Source: QHXQ01 sp045807745 (GTDB lineage: Bacteria > Acidobacteriota > Blastocatellia > Pyrinomonadales > Pyrinomonadaceae). From it: DNA of 64,000 bases. The stretch spans positions 124,001 through 188,000 of the forward strand of contig JBJMGT010000015.1 in the NCBI GenBank assembly GCA_045807745.1, read 5' to 3'. Of the stretch, positions 31,754 to 41,009 are shown one piece after another. Position numbers and translations under genes: made by a program. Under the pieces are notes generated by a model. It did no database searches. It worked only from the letters and a program-made list of their open reading frames with translations, and was not told the DNA's origin. Numbering within the stretch: the stretch's first letter is position 1; every line of letters starts with the position of its first letter.

Positions 31754-33232
31754 TCAATACAAGTTTCCTTCGCGTTTGCGCCCGGTGTAGTCAACGTACA
31801 CAACTTTTAGTTCAGTATAGAAATCGAGCGCGGTCGAGCCTTGTTCGCGCGGGCCGACGCCGGTGGCCTTAATGCCGCCGAAGGGGATATGCGCCTCGCC
31901 GCCGGTGGTGGGCGAGTTGATGTGCGTCATGCCGGTCTCGATCTCGTCGATGAAGCGAAACGTGCGCGCGGCGTCGTTCGTGAAGATCGATGATGACAGC
32001 CCATACTCGCTGTCGTTCGCCACGAACATCGCCTCTTCAAAATCTTTGACGCGCAGGACTGATAAGACGGGGCCGAAGATCTCTTCGCGGGCGATACGCA
32101 TGTCGGGCGTGACGCGGTCGAAGACGGTCGGCTGCACGAAGAAGCCTTTGCGCAGGCCCGGCCCTTGCGCAACCGCGCCGCCGCAGACGAGCGTCGCGCC
32201 GTCCTCACGGCCTATGTCGATGTAGCGCAGCACGTTCTGGAACTGATTGCGATCCACGAGCGGGCCGATTTCCGTCTCTGCGTCACGGCCGTCGCCGAGT
32301 TTTAATTTCAACGCCCGCTCGACGACGCGGCAGATGAATTCGTCTGCGACCTCTTCGACGACGACGGCGCGGCTCGTCGCCGTGCAGCGTTGCCCGGACG
32401 AGCCGAATGCGCCCTGCGCGGTCGATTCGACGGCCAGCGCCATGTCGGCGTCTTCCATGATGACGACCGGATTCTTGCCGCCCATCTCGCATTGCACGGG
32501 GATGCCGCGTCGCGCCGCCTGCTCGTACAGCTTCAGACCGACGCCGTTCGAGCCGGTGAACGAGATGGCACGCACGGCGCGATGGTTCACGATCTCATCG
32601 CCCGCTTCCGAGCCGGAGCCGAGGATCAGATTGAGCACACCGTTAGGTAACCCAGCTTCGGCAAAAAGCTCCGTGATGCGAACGGCCGTTGCGGGCGTGA
32701 TGGTCGCGGGTTTGAAGACGACCGTGTTGCCGGCGACGAGCGCGGGCGCGATCTTCCAGATGGGGATCGCGACCGGAAAATTCCAAGGCGTGATGCAGGC
32801 GACGACGCCGTGCGGCTCTTTGATCGTGTAGGCAAAGTTCGCGGGCAACTCGGACATGATGGTCTCGCCATTCATGCGCCGCGCTTCGCCCGCGCAGAAC
32901 TCCGCGACGTTGATCGAGCGTTGCAACTCGCCGCGCGCTTCGCCCAGGGTCTTGCCCTCTTCGCGCGTCAGGATGGCGGCCAGATTCTCTTTATCATCTT
33001 CCAACAGCCGTGCGGCGCGGGCGATGATGCGTCCACGCGCGGGCGCGGATGTCGCACGCCAACCGCGAAAGGCTTCCGCTGCCGCCTCGACCGCGCTGCG
33101 GGCCTCTGCGCGCGTCGCCAAGCGCACGGTGCCGATTACGTCGTCTGTATCCGCGGGGTTTACGTTGGGCGCGGTCTCTTCGGCGGTCGATTCGAGCCAC
33201 TGCCCGTTGATGAAATTGCGATAAGTCTTCAT
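31754..33232 (-). CDS. NAD(P)-dependent aldehyde dehydrogenase
   Basis: A 492-residue aldehyde dehydrogenase. The catalytic Cys is in GSSGQRCTAT near 290, the general-base Glu in CEMGGKNP near 255, and the cofactor block ITPWNFPVAIPIWKIAPALVAGNTVVFKP near 155. It resembles ketoglutarate-semialdehyde dehydrogenases. It lacks the PFNFP and GERCMA forms typical of CoA-dependent methylmalonate-semialdehyde dehydrogenase, so it probably yields a free acid. Given the aminotransferase two genes downstream, malonate semialdehyde to malonate is a reasonable but unproven role. Confidence 0.9.
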   Translation of the reverse strand: MKTYRNFINGQWLESTAEETAPNVNPADTDDVIGTVRLATRAEARSAVEAAAEAFRGWRATSAPARGRIIARAARLLEDDKENLAAILTREEGKTLGEARGELQRSINVAEFCAGEARRMNGETIMSELPANFAYTIKEPHGVVACITPWNFPVAIPIWKIAPALVAGNTVVFKPATITPATAVRITELFAEAGLPNGVLNLILGSGSEAGDEIVNHRAVRAISFTGSNGVGLKLYEQAARRGIPVQCEMGGKNPVVIMEDADMALAVESTAQGAFGSSGQRCTATSRAVVVEEVADEFICRVVERALKLKLGDGRDAETEIGPLVDRNQFQNVLRYIDIGREDGATLVCGGAVAQGPGLRKGFFVQPTVFDRVTPDMRIAREEIFGPVLSVLRVKDFEEAMFVANDSEYGLSSSIFTNDAARTFRFIDEIETGMTHINSPTTGGEAHIPFGGIKATGVGPREQGSTALDFYTELKVVYVDYTGRKREGNLY

Positions 33233-33269
33233 AGTCGTCTAAACGCGGTCGGCGATACGTCTGTCTGGC

Positions 33270-33298
33270 GGAGAACGGCGAATGGAGAACGGTGACGG
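33270..33298. repeat. half heptamer element (GGAGAAC words)
   Basis: Reads GGAGAAC, GGCGAAT, GGAGAAC, GGTGACG in exact 7-base steps. No complementary arm is seen nearby, so it may be a decayed or half hairpin. It lies in the divergent gap between the aldehyde dehydrogenase and acyl-CoA synthetase genes. Confidence 0.55.
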
Positions 33299-33422
33299 TT
33301 GTAGAGTCGGCAGCGTTTTCGCTAAGCTAAGAGCCGCTCTACTCAACTTGGACGCGACACGCGCGCCCATGCCTATTGCCCGGACTTTATACATCACACG
33401 GCGTAGGCGGGCCAAACGCAAA

Positions 33423-34973
33423 ATGAACGATCAGCCACAAGTCCAGCTGCCCGCCAACATGCGCCAACTGCTCGAACAGCGCGCCGCCGCTACGCCCACA
33501 AAACCGTTTCTATTTTCTGAAGCGGACGGACGACACTGGACTTACGCGGAGTTTGACGCGGCGGTTAATCGCACCGCCAACATGCTCGCCGCGCACGACG
33601 TAAAGCATGGCGATGTGGTTAGTCTGTTACTGCCGAATAGCGCCGAATACATCATCGCTTACTGCGCCTGCTTCAAGCTCGGCGCGCTGGCCGGCCCCGT
33701 CAACTCGCTGTTGAAGGCAGAAGAGATCGAATACGTCGTCAATAATTCGGAAGCGAAATTGCTGCTGCTCAATTCTGAGTTCAAGAACGAGGTCGAGTCG
33801 AGCCGCACGCGTTTGCAAACACTGCGCGCGATCATCGAGTTTGATGATTATGCGCCGGTGGTGGCTGAGTTTGACGAGATGCCTGACAACTCTTGGTCAG
33901 ATCGTAAGCTGACTAAGGCCGATGATGCGATCATCATCTACACCTCGGGCACGACGGGGAAGCCCAAGGGCTGCCTGCTCACGCACGGCAACCTGCTGGC
34001 CAACGCGCGGCAGATCACAGAGTGGCTGAAATTCACCGAGGCGGATCGGCTGCTGACGGTGATGCCGCTCTTTCACATGAACGCCGTCATGGTCACGACC
34101 ATCGCGCCGCTCTATGCGGGCGGCTCGTCGGTCGTCAGCCCGCGCTTCTCCGCGTCGCGCTTCTGGCAACTCGTCTCCGATTATCAGATCACTTCGGTCG
34201 GCACGGTCGCCACAATGCTCTCGATGCTGCTCGCGCGCTACCCCGACGGTGTGCCCGCAGGCTTGAAGACAGACCAACTGCGCTTCTGCTGTTGCGGCTC
34301 TGCGCCCGTGCCGACCGAGGTCATCAAGCGCTTTGAAGAGACGTTCGGCACGCTCGTCATCGAAGGCTACGGGTTGTCGGAATCGACCGTGCGCGCGACG
34401 TTCAATCCGCCGGACGCACGTCGCCGCCCCGGCTCGTGCGGGCTGCCTATCGGCAACGAGTTGCGCGTCGTGGACGAGGCGGACAGGGAAGTGCCCGCCG
34501 GCACGCCCGGCGAGATCGTCCTGCGCGGCGAGAACATCTTCAAAGGCTATTTCAAGAACGACGCAGCCACCGAGACGGCCTTTCGCGGCGGCTGGTTTCA
34601 CACAAATGACATCGGCTACCGCGACGCCGACGGTTTCTGCTACATAGTGGATCGCAAATCCGACATGATCATACGCGGCGGCGAGAACATCTATCCGCGC
34701 GAGATCGACGAAGTGCTCTATCGCCATCCGGCCGTCGCCGCCGCCGCGACCATCGGTGCGCCCGACGAGTTGTACGGCGAAGAGGTCGCGGCCTTCGTCG
34801 TCTTGAAAGATGGCGCGCAGGCGAGCGAAGCGGAGTTGATCGAATACTGCCGCGCGCACTTGGCCGACTACAAATGCCCGAAGCGCATCCGCTTCATCGC
34901 GGAGCTGCCGAAGGGGCCGACGGGCAAAGTCTTGAAGCGCGAATTAGCGCAACGCTTCAAACAAACGACTTGA
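33423..34973 (+). CDS. AMP-dependent acyl-CoA synthetase/ligase
   Basis: A 516-residue acyl-adenylate-forming ligase. The ATP loop IIYTSGTTGKPKGCLLTHGN is near residue 170, EGYGLSEST near 315, YRDADGFCYIVDRKSDMIIRGGENIYPREIDEVL near 395-430, and the catalytic Lys in GPTGKVLKREL near the end. It joins a carboxylate to CoA via acyl-AMP. The start at 33423 (MNDQPQVQLP) is chosen because the frame upstream to 33282 covers repeat and divergent promoter sequence. It is divergent from the aldehyde dehydrogenase; malonate or a fatty acid are possible substrates. Confidence 0.9.
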   Translation: MNDQPQVQLPANMRQLLEQRAAATPTKPFLFSEADGRHWTYAEFDAAVNRTANMLAAHDVKHGDVVSLLLPNSAEYIIAYCACFKLGALAGPVNSLLKAEEIEYVVNNSEAKLLLLNSEFKNEVESSRTRLQTLRAIIEFDDYAPVVAEFDEMPDNSWSDRKLTKADDAIIIYTSGTTGKPKGCLLTHGNLLANARQITEWLKFTEADRLLTVMPLFHMNAVMVTTIAPLYAGGSSVVSPRFSASRFWQLVSDYQITSVGTVATMLSMLLARYPDGVPAGLKTDQLRFCCCGSAPVPTEVIKRFEETFGTLVIEGYGLSESTVRATFNPPDARRRPGSCGLPIGNELRVVDEADREVPAGTPGEIVLRGENIFKGYFKNDAATETAFRGGWFHTNDIGYRDADGFCYIVDRKSDMIIRGGENIYPREIDEVLYRHPAVAAAATIGAPDELYGEEVAAFVVLKDGAQASEAELIEYCRAHLADYKCPKRIRFIAELPKGPTGKVLKRELAQRFKQTT

Positions 34974-35024
34974 ACACGCAACATGGAAACGTCCCGCCTT
35001 TACGCATTTCATCTTATTTCGAGT

Positions 35025-35054
35025 TTGACAGGACAAAGGGTGGTCTCTTAAAGT
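35025..35054 (+). promoter_or_regulatory. sigma70-type promoter for the beta-helix gene
   Basis: TTGACA at 35025-35030, an 18-base spacer and TAAAGT at 35049-35054. It is well placed to transcribe 35377-36933 with a leader of about 315 bases. The downstream ORF-like stretches in the leader are short and not convincing. Confidence 0.55.
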
Positions 35055-35090
35055 ACGCGCCGCGTAAAGCGATCCTGCGGTGCGTTAGCG

Positions 35091-35119
35091 CGCACGTCTC
35101 TGGCCGCAGAGACCGTGCG
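35091..35119 (+). promoter_or_regulatory. stem-loop in long leader RNA
   Basis: CGCAC-GTCTCTG, loop GCCG, CAGAGAC-C-GTGCG: a 12-bp stem with one bulge, shortly after the predicted transcription start. The rest of the gap 34974-35376 holds no gene that I can support; a GGGGC/GCCCC pairing near 35325-35342 lies close to the ribosome site. I did not recognise a known riboswitch. Confidence 0.4.
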
Positions 35120-35376
35120 ACAAACAACGCAGGCCGTGTATGTGAGTAGCCGTTCCCGTCCGTCCATGACACGTCGGCCATACCCACACCATTGGCGGCC
35201 CGTTTACGAGCCGAAAATCAGGCGAGTTGCTTTTCAACAGCTACAGATGACGGCCGCGATTTGCTTGCGAGACCGCCAGCTCTCGAATGGAACATCTTCG
35301 GCCCCCTTCGATCTCGTTCACTGGGGCTAGCTCTCTTGCCCCTCAAAGGTTTCCCCTACTCAGTGAAAGGAAAAAG

Positions 35377-36933
35377 ATGAAGCTCAAACTTATGATGCTG
35401 TGCTTGGCCGTGGCAATACTGTCCCTTCTGGTAGCCTACAACCCGAGTCCAACGAGAGCCGCCAGCACGCTCCTCGTTGACGACGACAACGTGCAATGCC
35501 CCGACGCGACTTACACTAACATTCAGTCCGCAGTGAATGCCGCCTCACCCGGCGATACGATTCAGGTCTGCGCCGGCACTTACAACGAGAATGTGACAAT
35601 CCCCATAGCTCTTACTCTAAACGGCGCGCAGGCCGGCGTGGATGCGCGCGGTCGGGTAGCCGACGAATCCACCGTGAATGGCGCGAATCCCATCGGCTCC
35701 AACCCAGTCATCAGCATACAAGCGGCCAATGTAACGGTTGACGGGTTTACCCTGAAGAATTCGATCACTGTAAACGAGGCCATTGGGATCGCTGTAAAAA
35801 CCTTCGGCAATAACGCTGTGATCACCAACAACATCTTTGATGGGATCAGCACGTCGTCACCGGTCACGAACGGGAAAGCCATGGCTCAGGCCGTTTATCT
35901 CGAAGCCGGGCCGGATGACGTAACGATCACCAAGAACGAGATGAAGAACATCCAAAGCGCTCGATCCGCAAAAGGTGTTCTCATCGGCCGCACGTCAAAC
36001 CCGAGCCAGCGCGTCGTGATCGACGGGAACGCGATTATGAACGTAACGAGCACGACCCAAGGGGCCTACGGGGTTCAACTCATCAGCGGTGACGGAACTG
36101 ACAGCACGATGTACTCAGCCTTGAAGGTACTGAACAACACCATCAACAACTTGAATGGTGGCGGCTGGGCACATGCCATCGAGTTGCAGGGTAACACACC
36201 CGGCGTTGCTGTCACGGGCAACTCTATCAGTAACGTGGTTGCTCCTGGAACCGACAGGATTGATGTCTGGTTCGCGGCCAATCCTTCCTTCTCCACCGCG
36301 CAGGTTCACAACAACAACTTCAACGACGGCAGCGCCGTGTTCGGGATCGCCGTTCATCCGGCACTCAGCGGCGGGTCGGTTGATGGCACCTGCAACTGGT
36401 GGGGCAGCGCGAGCGGCCCCGGCCCCGTCGGCCCCGGCACAGGCGCAATGGTCAGCCCTAACGTCACCTTCACACCTTGGCTTACCTCGGCCGGTGGTGC
36501 ATGCGTCGGGCCGGATGCGGACGGCGACGGTATCACGGACAGTGCCGATAATTGTCCGAACACGTTTAACCCGGGCCAAGCTGACAACGACAGCGACGGC
36601 ATGGGTGACGCCTGCGACTCCGATGACGACAACGACGGCGTGCCGGATACGACCGACAATTGCCAGTTCGTGCCCAACTCCGCTCAGGCTGATTTCGATC
36701 ACGACGGTATGGGCGACGCTTGCGACACGGACGATGACAATGACGGCGTGACCGATGCCAACGATCAGTGCCCCGGCACACCGCCTGGCACGCCGGTAAG
36801 TTCCGCCGGCTGCCCTATAGCCGTTAACATAGACCAGTGCAAAAACGACGGCTGGCAGACGCTCCATCGCGCCGACAATACGTCCTTCAAGAATCAGGGC
36901 GACTGTATACAGTACGTCAATACTGGAAAGTAA
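35377..36933 (+). CDS. secreted right-handed beta-helix protein with thrombospondin type 3-like calcium repeats
   Basis: A 518-residue exported protein. The signal peptide is MKLKLMMLCLAVAILSLLVAYNPSPTRAA. Residues of about 30-360 form a parallel beta-helix (NosD/pectate-lyase-like: repeated NAVITNNIFDGI, VTITKNEMKNI, LKVLNNTINNL, VAVTGNSISNV), usually a carbohydrate-binding or -cleaving fold. Residues of about 385-475 hold three Asp-rich repeats of the DADGDGITDSADNCPNTFNP type, which bind calcium. A short Cys-containing tail ends the protein. A GAAAGG site precedes the ATG at 35377. No catalytic residues can be assigned. Confidence 0.85.
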   Translation: MKLKLMMLCLAVAILSLLVAYNPSPTRAASTLLVDDDNVQCPDATYTNIQSAVNAASPGDTIQVCAGTYNENVTIPIALTLNGAQAGVDARGRVADESTVNGANPIGSNPVISIQAANVTVDGFTLKNSITVNEAIGIAVKTFGNNAVITNNIFDGISTSSPVTNGKAMAQAVYLEAGPDDVTITKNEMKNIQSARSAKGVLIGRTSNPSQRVVIDGNAIMNVTSTTQGAYGVQLISGDGTDSTMYSALKVLNNTINNLNGGGWAHAIELQGNTPGVAVTGNSISNVVAPGTDRIDVWFAANPSFSTAQVHNNNFNDGSAVFGIAVHPALSGGSVDGTCNWWGSASGPGPVGPGTGAMVSPNVTFTPWLTSAGGACVGPDADGDGITDSADNCPNTFNPGQADNDSDGMGDACDSDDDNDGVPDTTDNCQFVPNSAQADFDHDGMGDACDTDDDNDGVTDANDQCPGTPPGTPVSSAGCPIAVNIDQCKNDGWQTLHRADNTSFKNQGDCIQYVNTGK

Positions 36934-36958
36934 ACGCGGGCACGTCCCGCTTCACAGT

Positions 36959-37013
36959 CCGCAACAGTGACAGGGGACGCCGAGAGCATCGGTGTCCCCT
37001 GTTACGTTTGCGG
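36959..37013 (+). terminator. large hairpin after the beta-helix gene
   Basis: CCGCAAC...GACAGGGGAC pairs with GTCCCCTGTTAC...GTTTGCGG across a loop of about 13 bases, starting 25 bases after the stop codon. There is no long T-run, so termination is likely but not certain. Confidence 0.55.
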
Positions 37014-37135
37014 TTAAATGCGTGAGGATACGAAAGCGTACAGATCGAGTCAGTCAGACGGCCTAGTATATTATTTATTCGAACATGTCATGAGCCGGTG
37101 CGGCCTTATTCAACCTCCGGCGGGGACAGAAGCCG

Positions 37136-38092
37136 ATGGCTCAGCTGAAAGACAAGATTCAGAACGCGTTGGATGAGGCGCGCATGCTTATGCTCGGCTC
37201 GCAGATTCTGGTCGGCTTTGAGTATCGCTCGATCTTCGAGCCGGGGTTCGCGCGCCTGCCGCCGCATGCGCAGTATCTGAAAATGATCTCGCTGGGCATC
37301 ATGCTGATCGGCATCATGCTGATCATGTGGCCTACGGCCTATCACCGGATCGTCGCAGATGGCGAAGACTCGGACGAGTTACATGACTTCACCACATCCG
37401 TCCTTGATTGTGCGCTGTTGCCGTTAGCGCTCGGGCTGGGTTTGGACGTGTTTGTAGCGCTGGAGAAAGTGTACGGGCACACGCCGGGCGTGCTGGCCGG
37501 GTTGGGCATGGCCGCAGTGGCCATCTTTTTCTGGTACGGACTGGAAATGTGGTGCCGGCACAGACACGCGGCAGAGATTGCAAGGGAGCAGGCCATGTCA
37601 AAAGCAGCAGAGCAGCAACACGACGGTGCGACGAAGATCAAGGATAAGATCAAACATGTGCTGACCGAAGCACGCACCGTGTTGCCGGGCGCGCAGGCGC
37701 TGCTGGGCTTCGCCTTCATCAGCATGTTCGCCGACGCATTCGATAAACTGCCCCCGTCGTCTAAGACGATACATCTCGTCAGCCTCGCGCTCGTCGCGCT
37801 GAGCATCGTGCTGTTGATGACTCCGGCCGCTTACCATCGCATTGTCGAACAGGGGGAAGAGACCGAACATTTCCACCGCTTCGCCAGTCGCGTGCTGCTG
37901 GCCGCCATGATCCCGCTCGCGCTCGGCGTGACGGGCGACTTCTACGTTGTGCTCCGCAAAGTGACGGACCAGACGGCGCTCTCCGCTATTCTGGCCGCGC
38001 TGTTGCTCGCGGCCTTCTACGGTCTCTGGTTCGGCTACACACTCTATCTGCGTGCGCAGCACACGCATGGCCCAGCGCGATCTGCCAATTAA
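37136..38092 (+). CDS. DUF6328 family membrane protein, internally duplicated
   Basis: A 318-residue membrane protein made of two similar halves. Each has a start like LKDKIQNALDEARMLMLGSQILVGFEYRSIF / IKDKIKHVLTEARTVLPGAQALLGFAFISMF, then a hydrophobic pair ending in PTAYHRIVADGEDSDELHDF / PAAYHRIVEQGEETEHFHRF, then two more helices. This is the DUF6328 pattern repeated in tandem, giving about eight membrane segments; family members usually have one unit. Function unknown. Confidence 0.75.
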   Translation: MAQLKDKIQNALDEARMLMLGSQILVGFEYRSIFEPGFARLPPHAQYLKMISLGIMLIGIMLIMWPTAYHRIVADGEDSDELHDFTTSVLDCALLPLALGLGLDVFVALEKVYGHTPGVLAGLGMAAVAIFFWYGLEMWCRHRHAAEIAREQAMSKAAEQQHDGATKIKDKIKHVLTEARTVLPGAQALLGFAFISMFADAFDKLPPSSKTIHLVSLALVALSIVLLMTPAAYHRIVEQGEETEHFHRFASRVLLAAMIPLALGVTGDFYVVLRKVTDQTALSAILAALLLAAFYGLWFGYTLYLRAQHTHGPARSAN

Positions 38093-38185
38093 TAAACTAA
38101 GCCGGCGCTTGCGCCGAGGCGGCAACTCTGCCGCGTCCGGGCCAACCTGCGGGAACTATTCGCCCGGCGCTGCGTCTAGCTGTTC

Positions 38186-39127
38186 ATGGCTGTGCTGGAT
38201 TCATTTCGGCAGGCGGACGTTTCGAGGCGACGGCGATTGCGCCGCGCCGTGCTGTTGCGCTTGCTCGTCTGGCCCTTGATCCTCGCAGTTGCATTCTTCA
38301 TTGGCTTGCGCCGATTTGAGTTCGCGGCGACGTGGCATCCGGAGCCTTACGCGGCCGGGCCGCAATGGCGTTTGCCGCCAAGTGGTGAGGACGTGTGGTT
38401 CAGCACGCCGGACGGAGTGACACTGCACGGCTGGTTTGTCCACGCAATCGCAAAAGCGCCGCCCGTCGCCACCATCCTCTACGCGCACGGCAACGGCGGC
38501 AATCTGAGTAACGTCGGCTGGCTGGCCGAGCGGCTGGCGGCGCGCGGCTGCGACGTGCTGCTCTTCGACTATCGCGGCTACGGGCGCAGCGCAGGCACGG
38601 CGACAGACGAGCAAACGCTATATACGGACACGGAAGCGGCTTACGACTATCTGCTGCGTGAGCGCGGCGTCGTGCCTACGCGGCTGGTGCTCTATGGTCA
38701 GTCGCTCGGCACGACGGCCGTAGTTGACGTGGCCGCGCGCAGACCGTCAGCGGCCCTCATCATCGAGTCAGGTCTCTTATCTGCGAGTGCGATGGCCACG
38801 GAGGTGCTGCCGTGGTTACCGCGTTGGTTGCACCGGCTCGGCCGCAATCGCTTCGACTCTGCCGCCAAACTTTCACATATCACTTGCCCAGTCCTTATCA
38901 CGCATGGCGAGCCTGATCACGTCATCCCCACCGCACAAGGGCGTGCCCTCTACGCCGCCGCACACGAACCGAAACGTTTACTCATTGTCCCCGGCGCGGA
39001 TCATAACGTCTCAGGCATCTGCGGCGGCCGTTACCTCGATACCATCGCCGACTTCGTCCGCACAGCGCTGACCAACCCACAACAGGTAAACGGCGCGGAA
39101 GTCACTACGGCGCACTGTGATCGCTGA
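38186..39127 (+). CDS. alpha/beta hydrolase (BEM46/ABHD17-like)
   Basis: A 313-residue serine hydrolase with an N-terminal membrane segment (LLVWPLILAVAFFIGL). The oxyanion region YAHGNGGNLSN is near 98, nucleophile elbow YGQSLGTTA near 171, Asp in THGEPDHVIPT near 249 and His in PGADHNVSG near 274. It resembles BEM46-like hydrolases, usually thioesterases or lipases facing the periplasm or membrane. The substrate is unknown. Confidence 0.88.
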   Translation: MAVLDSFRQADVSRRRRLRRAVLLRLLVWPLILAVAFFIGLRRFEFAATWHPEPYAAGPQWRLPPSGEDVWFSTPDGVTLHGWFVHAIAKAPPVATILYAHGNGGNLSNVGWLAERLAARGCDVLLFDYRGYGRSAGTATDEQTLYTDTEAAYDYLLRERGVVPTRLVLYGQSLGTTAVVDVAARRPSAALIIESGLLSASAMATEVLPWLPRWLHRLGRNRFDSAAKLSHITCPVLITHGEPDHVIPTAQGRALYAAAHEPKRLLIVPGADHNVSGICGGRYLDTIADFVRTALTNPQQVNGAEVTTAHCDR

Positions 39128-39259
39128 GAGCCACGAAATAAAGTATTGACTCAGGCCGCGGCCGGGCATAAGCTCGCAGGTACACGAACATAACTCAGAC
39201 GACGGTGCGCCCTCGTGTGTGAGCATGAGGGAGTACGTCAACTTGGGAAGGAGAATGTT

Positions 39260-39412
39260 ATGGGTTTGATCTTGATCATCGTCCTGGTGTTGTTGCTACT
39301 CGGCGCTGTCCCCACGTGGCCGTACAGCCGCAACTGGGGCTACTATCCGAGCGGCGGGATCGGCCTCATCCTGCTGATCGTGCTCATCCTGTTGCTGCTC
39401 GGCCGCATTTGA
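39260..39412 (+). CDS. DUF3309-like small membrane protein
   Basis: A 50-residue protein, MGLILIIVLVLLLLGAVPTWPYSRNWGYYPSGGIGLILLIVLILLLLGRI: two hydrophobic helices joined by a Tyr/Trp/Gly loop, the DUF3309 pattern. GGGAAGGAGA precedes the ATG at 39260; the frame upstream to 39215 is not needed. Such genes are often stress-linked, but the role is unknown. Confidence 0.85.
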   Translation: MGLILIIVLVLLLLGAVPTWPYSRNWGYYPSGGIGLILLIVLILLLLGRI

Positions 39413-39503
39413 GCTGGCCGGCAGACGCAGGTTGAAAAAAGAGATTGCATTCCGCGTCGCTTCCTCTGAGAATGGCGCGCATGTCTGACGGAGGTGACAT
39501 GCG

Positions 39504-41009
39504 TTGCAGCAAAGAGCCTGTATATCAGCGAGAGTGAGCGGCGCGCTCCTGTTTGTCTTGCTATCGGTCGCCGCTGCACACGCGCAAGCCGAGTTGCGCT
39601 GGGGCGCTGACCCGAGCGGCGGCGCGCCTTACGTCTACGCCGACCCGGCCAACCCCGACCGTTACATCGGGTATGAACAGGAGATGGTCGACGCGCTCGC
39701 GGCGGCGATGGGGCGGCGGGCCGTCTTCGTGCCGACGGACTGGGAGACTATCGTCTCGTCCTTGCAGCGCGGCGAGTTCGACGTGATCGTCAACGGGCTG
39801 GAGCCGACCGGCGACCGCGCGAAACAGATTCTCTTCAGCAAGCCTTACTACGTCTTCCAACTGCAATTGACCGTGCGGCAGACGGAGCAACGCATCAACT
39901 CGCTCGCCGACTGCCGGACGCGCATAGTCGGCACGCTCGGCAACACGGCCGCATCGCGTCTGCTCGCCAAGGAGCAGATACCTTTTCGCGGCTATGCCGA
40001 TCCGGTCGGCGCGTATCGCGACCTTGAGTTGAAACGCATCGACGCTGTCCTAATGGACGTGCCGATGGAGATGTTCTACGCGCGCCGCAACCCGCACTTC
40101 AAGCCTGCGGGCGCGCCGATTCAACCGGGCACATACGTCGTCGGGTTGCGTCAGGGCGACGAAAAGCTGAAGGCGCAGGTTGACGCGGCGATAGATCAGA
40201 TCATGCGCGACGGCACGCTCGAACGCATCCTGCGCAAGTGGAATCTGTGGGATGAACGGCAGACCGCGTTGCGCGCGCAACTCGATGCGCCGCCGTCGGC
40301 CGAGACAAACACGTTCGAGTTGACGAACGCGACCTTCAACTGGCCCGAAGCCATCAAGCATCTGACGCGCGCCGCGCTCGTCACTGTGTTGCTCGCTTTC
40401 GGCGCGATGGTGTTGGCGGTGGTCTTAGGGATGCCGCTCGCGCTGGGGCAGTCGAAGGGGCCAGGCTGGGTGCAGTCGCTCTGCACGGTCTACGTCGAGT
40501 TCTTTCGCGGCACGCCGGTGCTCGTCCAGTTGCTCTTTTTGTATTTCGGGCTGCCACGCCTCGGCGTGGTGATGCCGGGTTGGCTGACGGCGCTGATCGG
40601 GCTTGGTCTCAACTACGCGGCTTACGAGTCGCAGGTCTATCGGGCCGCGCTCGAAGCCTTGCCGCGCGGGCAGTGGGAGGCGGCTTATTCTCTGGGCATG
40701 AGTCCGGCGCTCGCGTTTCGGCGCATCATCATGCCGCAGGCGTTTCGCATCGCGCTGCCGCCGATGACCAACGACTTCGTCTCGCTCTTCAAAGACACTT
40801 CGGTCGCCTTCGCCATTTCCGTCTGGGAACTGGCCACCGCCTATCGCGAGATGGCGAACGCGTCGGGCGAGTTTCTGCTGCTCGGCATCACCGTCTCAGC
40901 GTTCTATCTGGCGATGAGCCTGCCGATGGCGCACGTCGCACGTCGGCTTGAACGCCGCATGCAACGCCGGCAAGTCATCGAGCAGACGAGCGTGGAGGTG
41001 GCAGCATGA
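39504..41009 (+). CDS. amino-acid ABC transporter: fused substrate-binding and permease protein
   Basis: A 501-residue fusion. Residues 1-28 are a signal peptide, 29-255 a SBP family 3 domain (GYEQEMVDALAAAMGRRAVFVPTDWETIVSSLQRGEFDVIVNGL), and 275-490 a HisM/GlnP-type permease with about five membrane segments and the EAA loop YRAALEALPRGQWEAAYSLGMSPALAFRRIIMPQA. It should import a polar amino acid with the ATPase at 41006. The start is TTG at 39504, with GGAGGTGA just upstream. Its stop overlaps the ATPase start (ATGA). Confidence 0.92.
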   Translation: MQQRACISARVSGALLFVLLSVAAAHAQAELRWGADPSGGAPYVYADPANPDRYIGYEQEMVDALAAAMGRRAVFVPTDWETIVSSLQRGEFDVIVNGLEPTGDRAKQILFSKPYYVFQLQLTVRQTEQRINSLADCRTRIVGTLGNTAASRLLAKEQIPFRGYADPVGAYRDLELKRIDAVLMDVPMEMFYARRNPHFKPAGAPIQPGTYVVGLRQGDEKLKAQVDAAIDQIMRDGTLERILRKWNLWDERQTALRAQLDAPPSAETNTFELTNATFNWPEAIKHLTRAALVTVLLAFGAMVLAVVLGMPLALGQSKGPGWVQSLCTVYVEFFRGTPVLVQLLFLYFGLPRLGVVMPGWLTALIGLGLNYAAYESQVYRAALEALPRGQWEAAYSLGMSPALAFRRIIMPQAFRIALPPMTNDFVSLFKDTSVAFAISVWELATAYREMANASGEFLLLGITVSAFYLAMSLPMAHVARRLERRMQRRQVIEQTSVEVAA

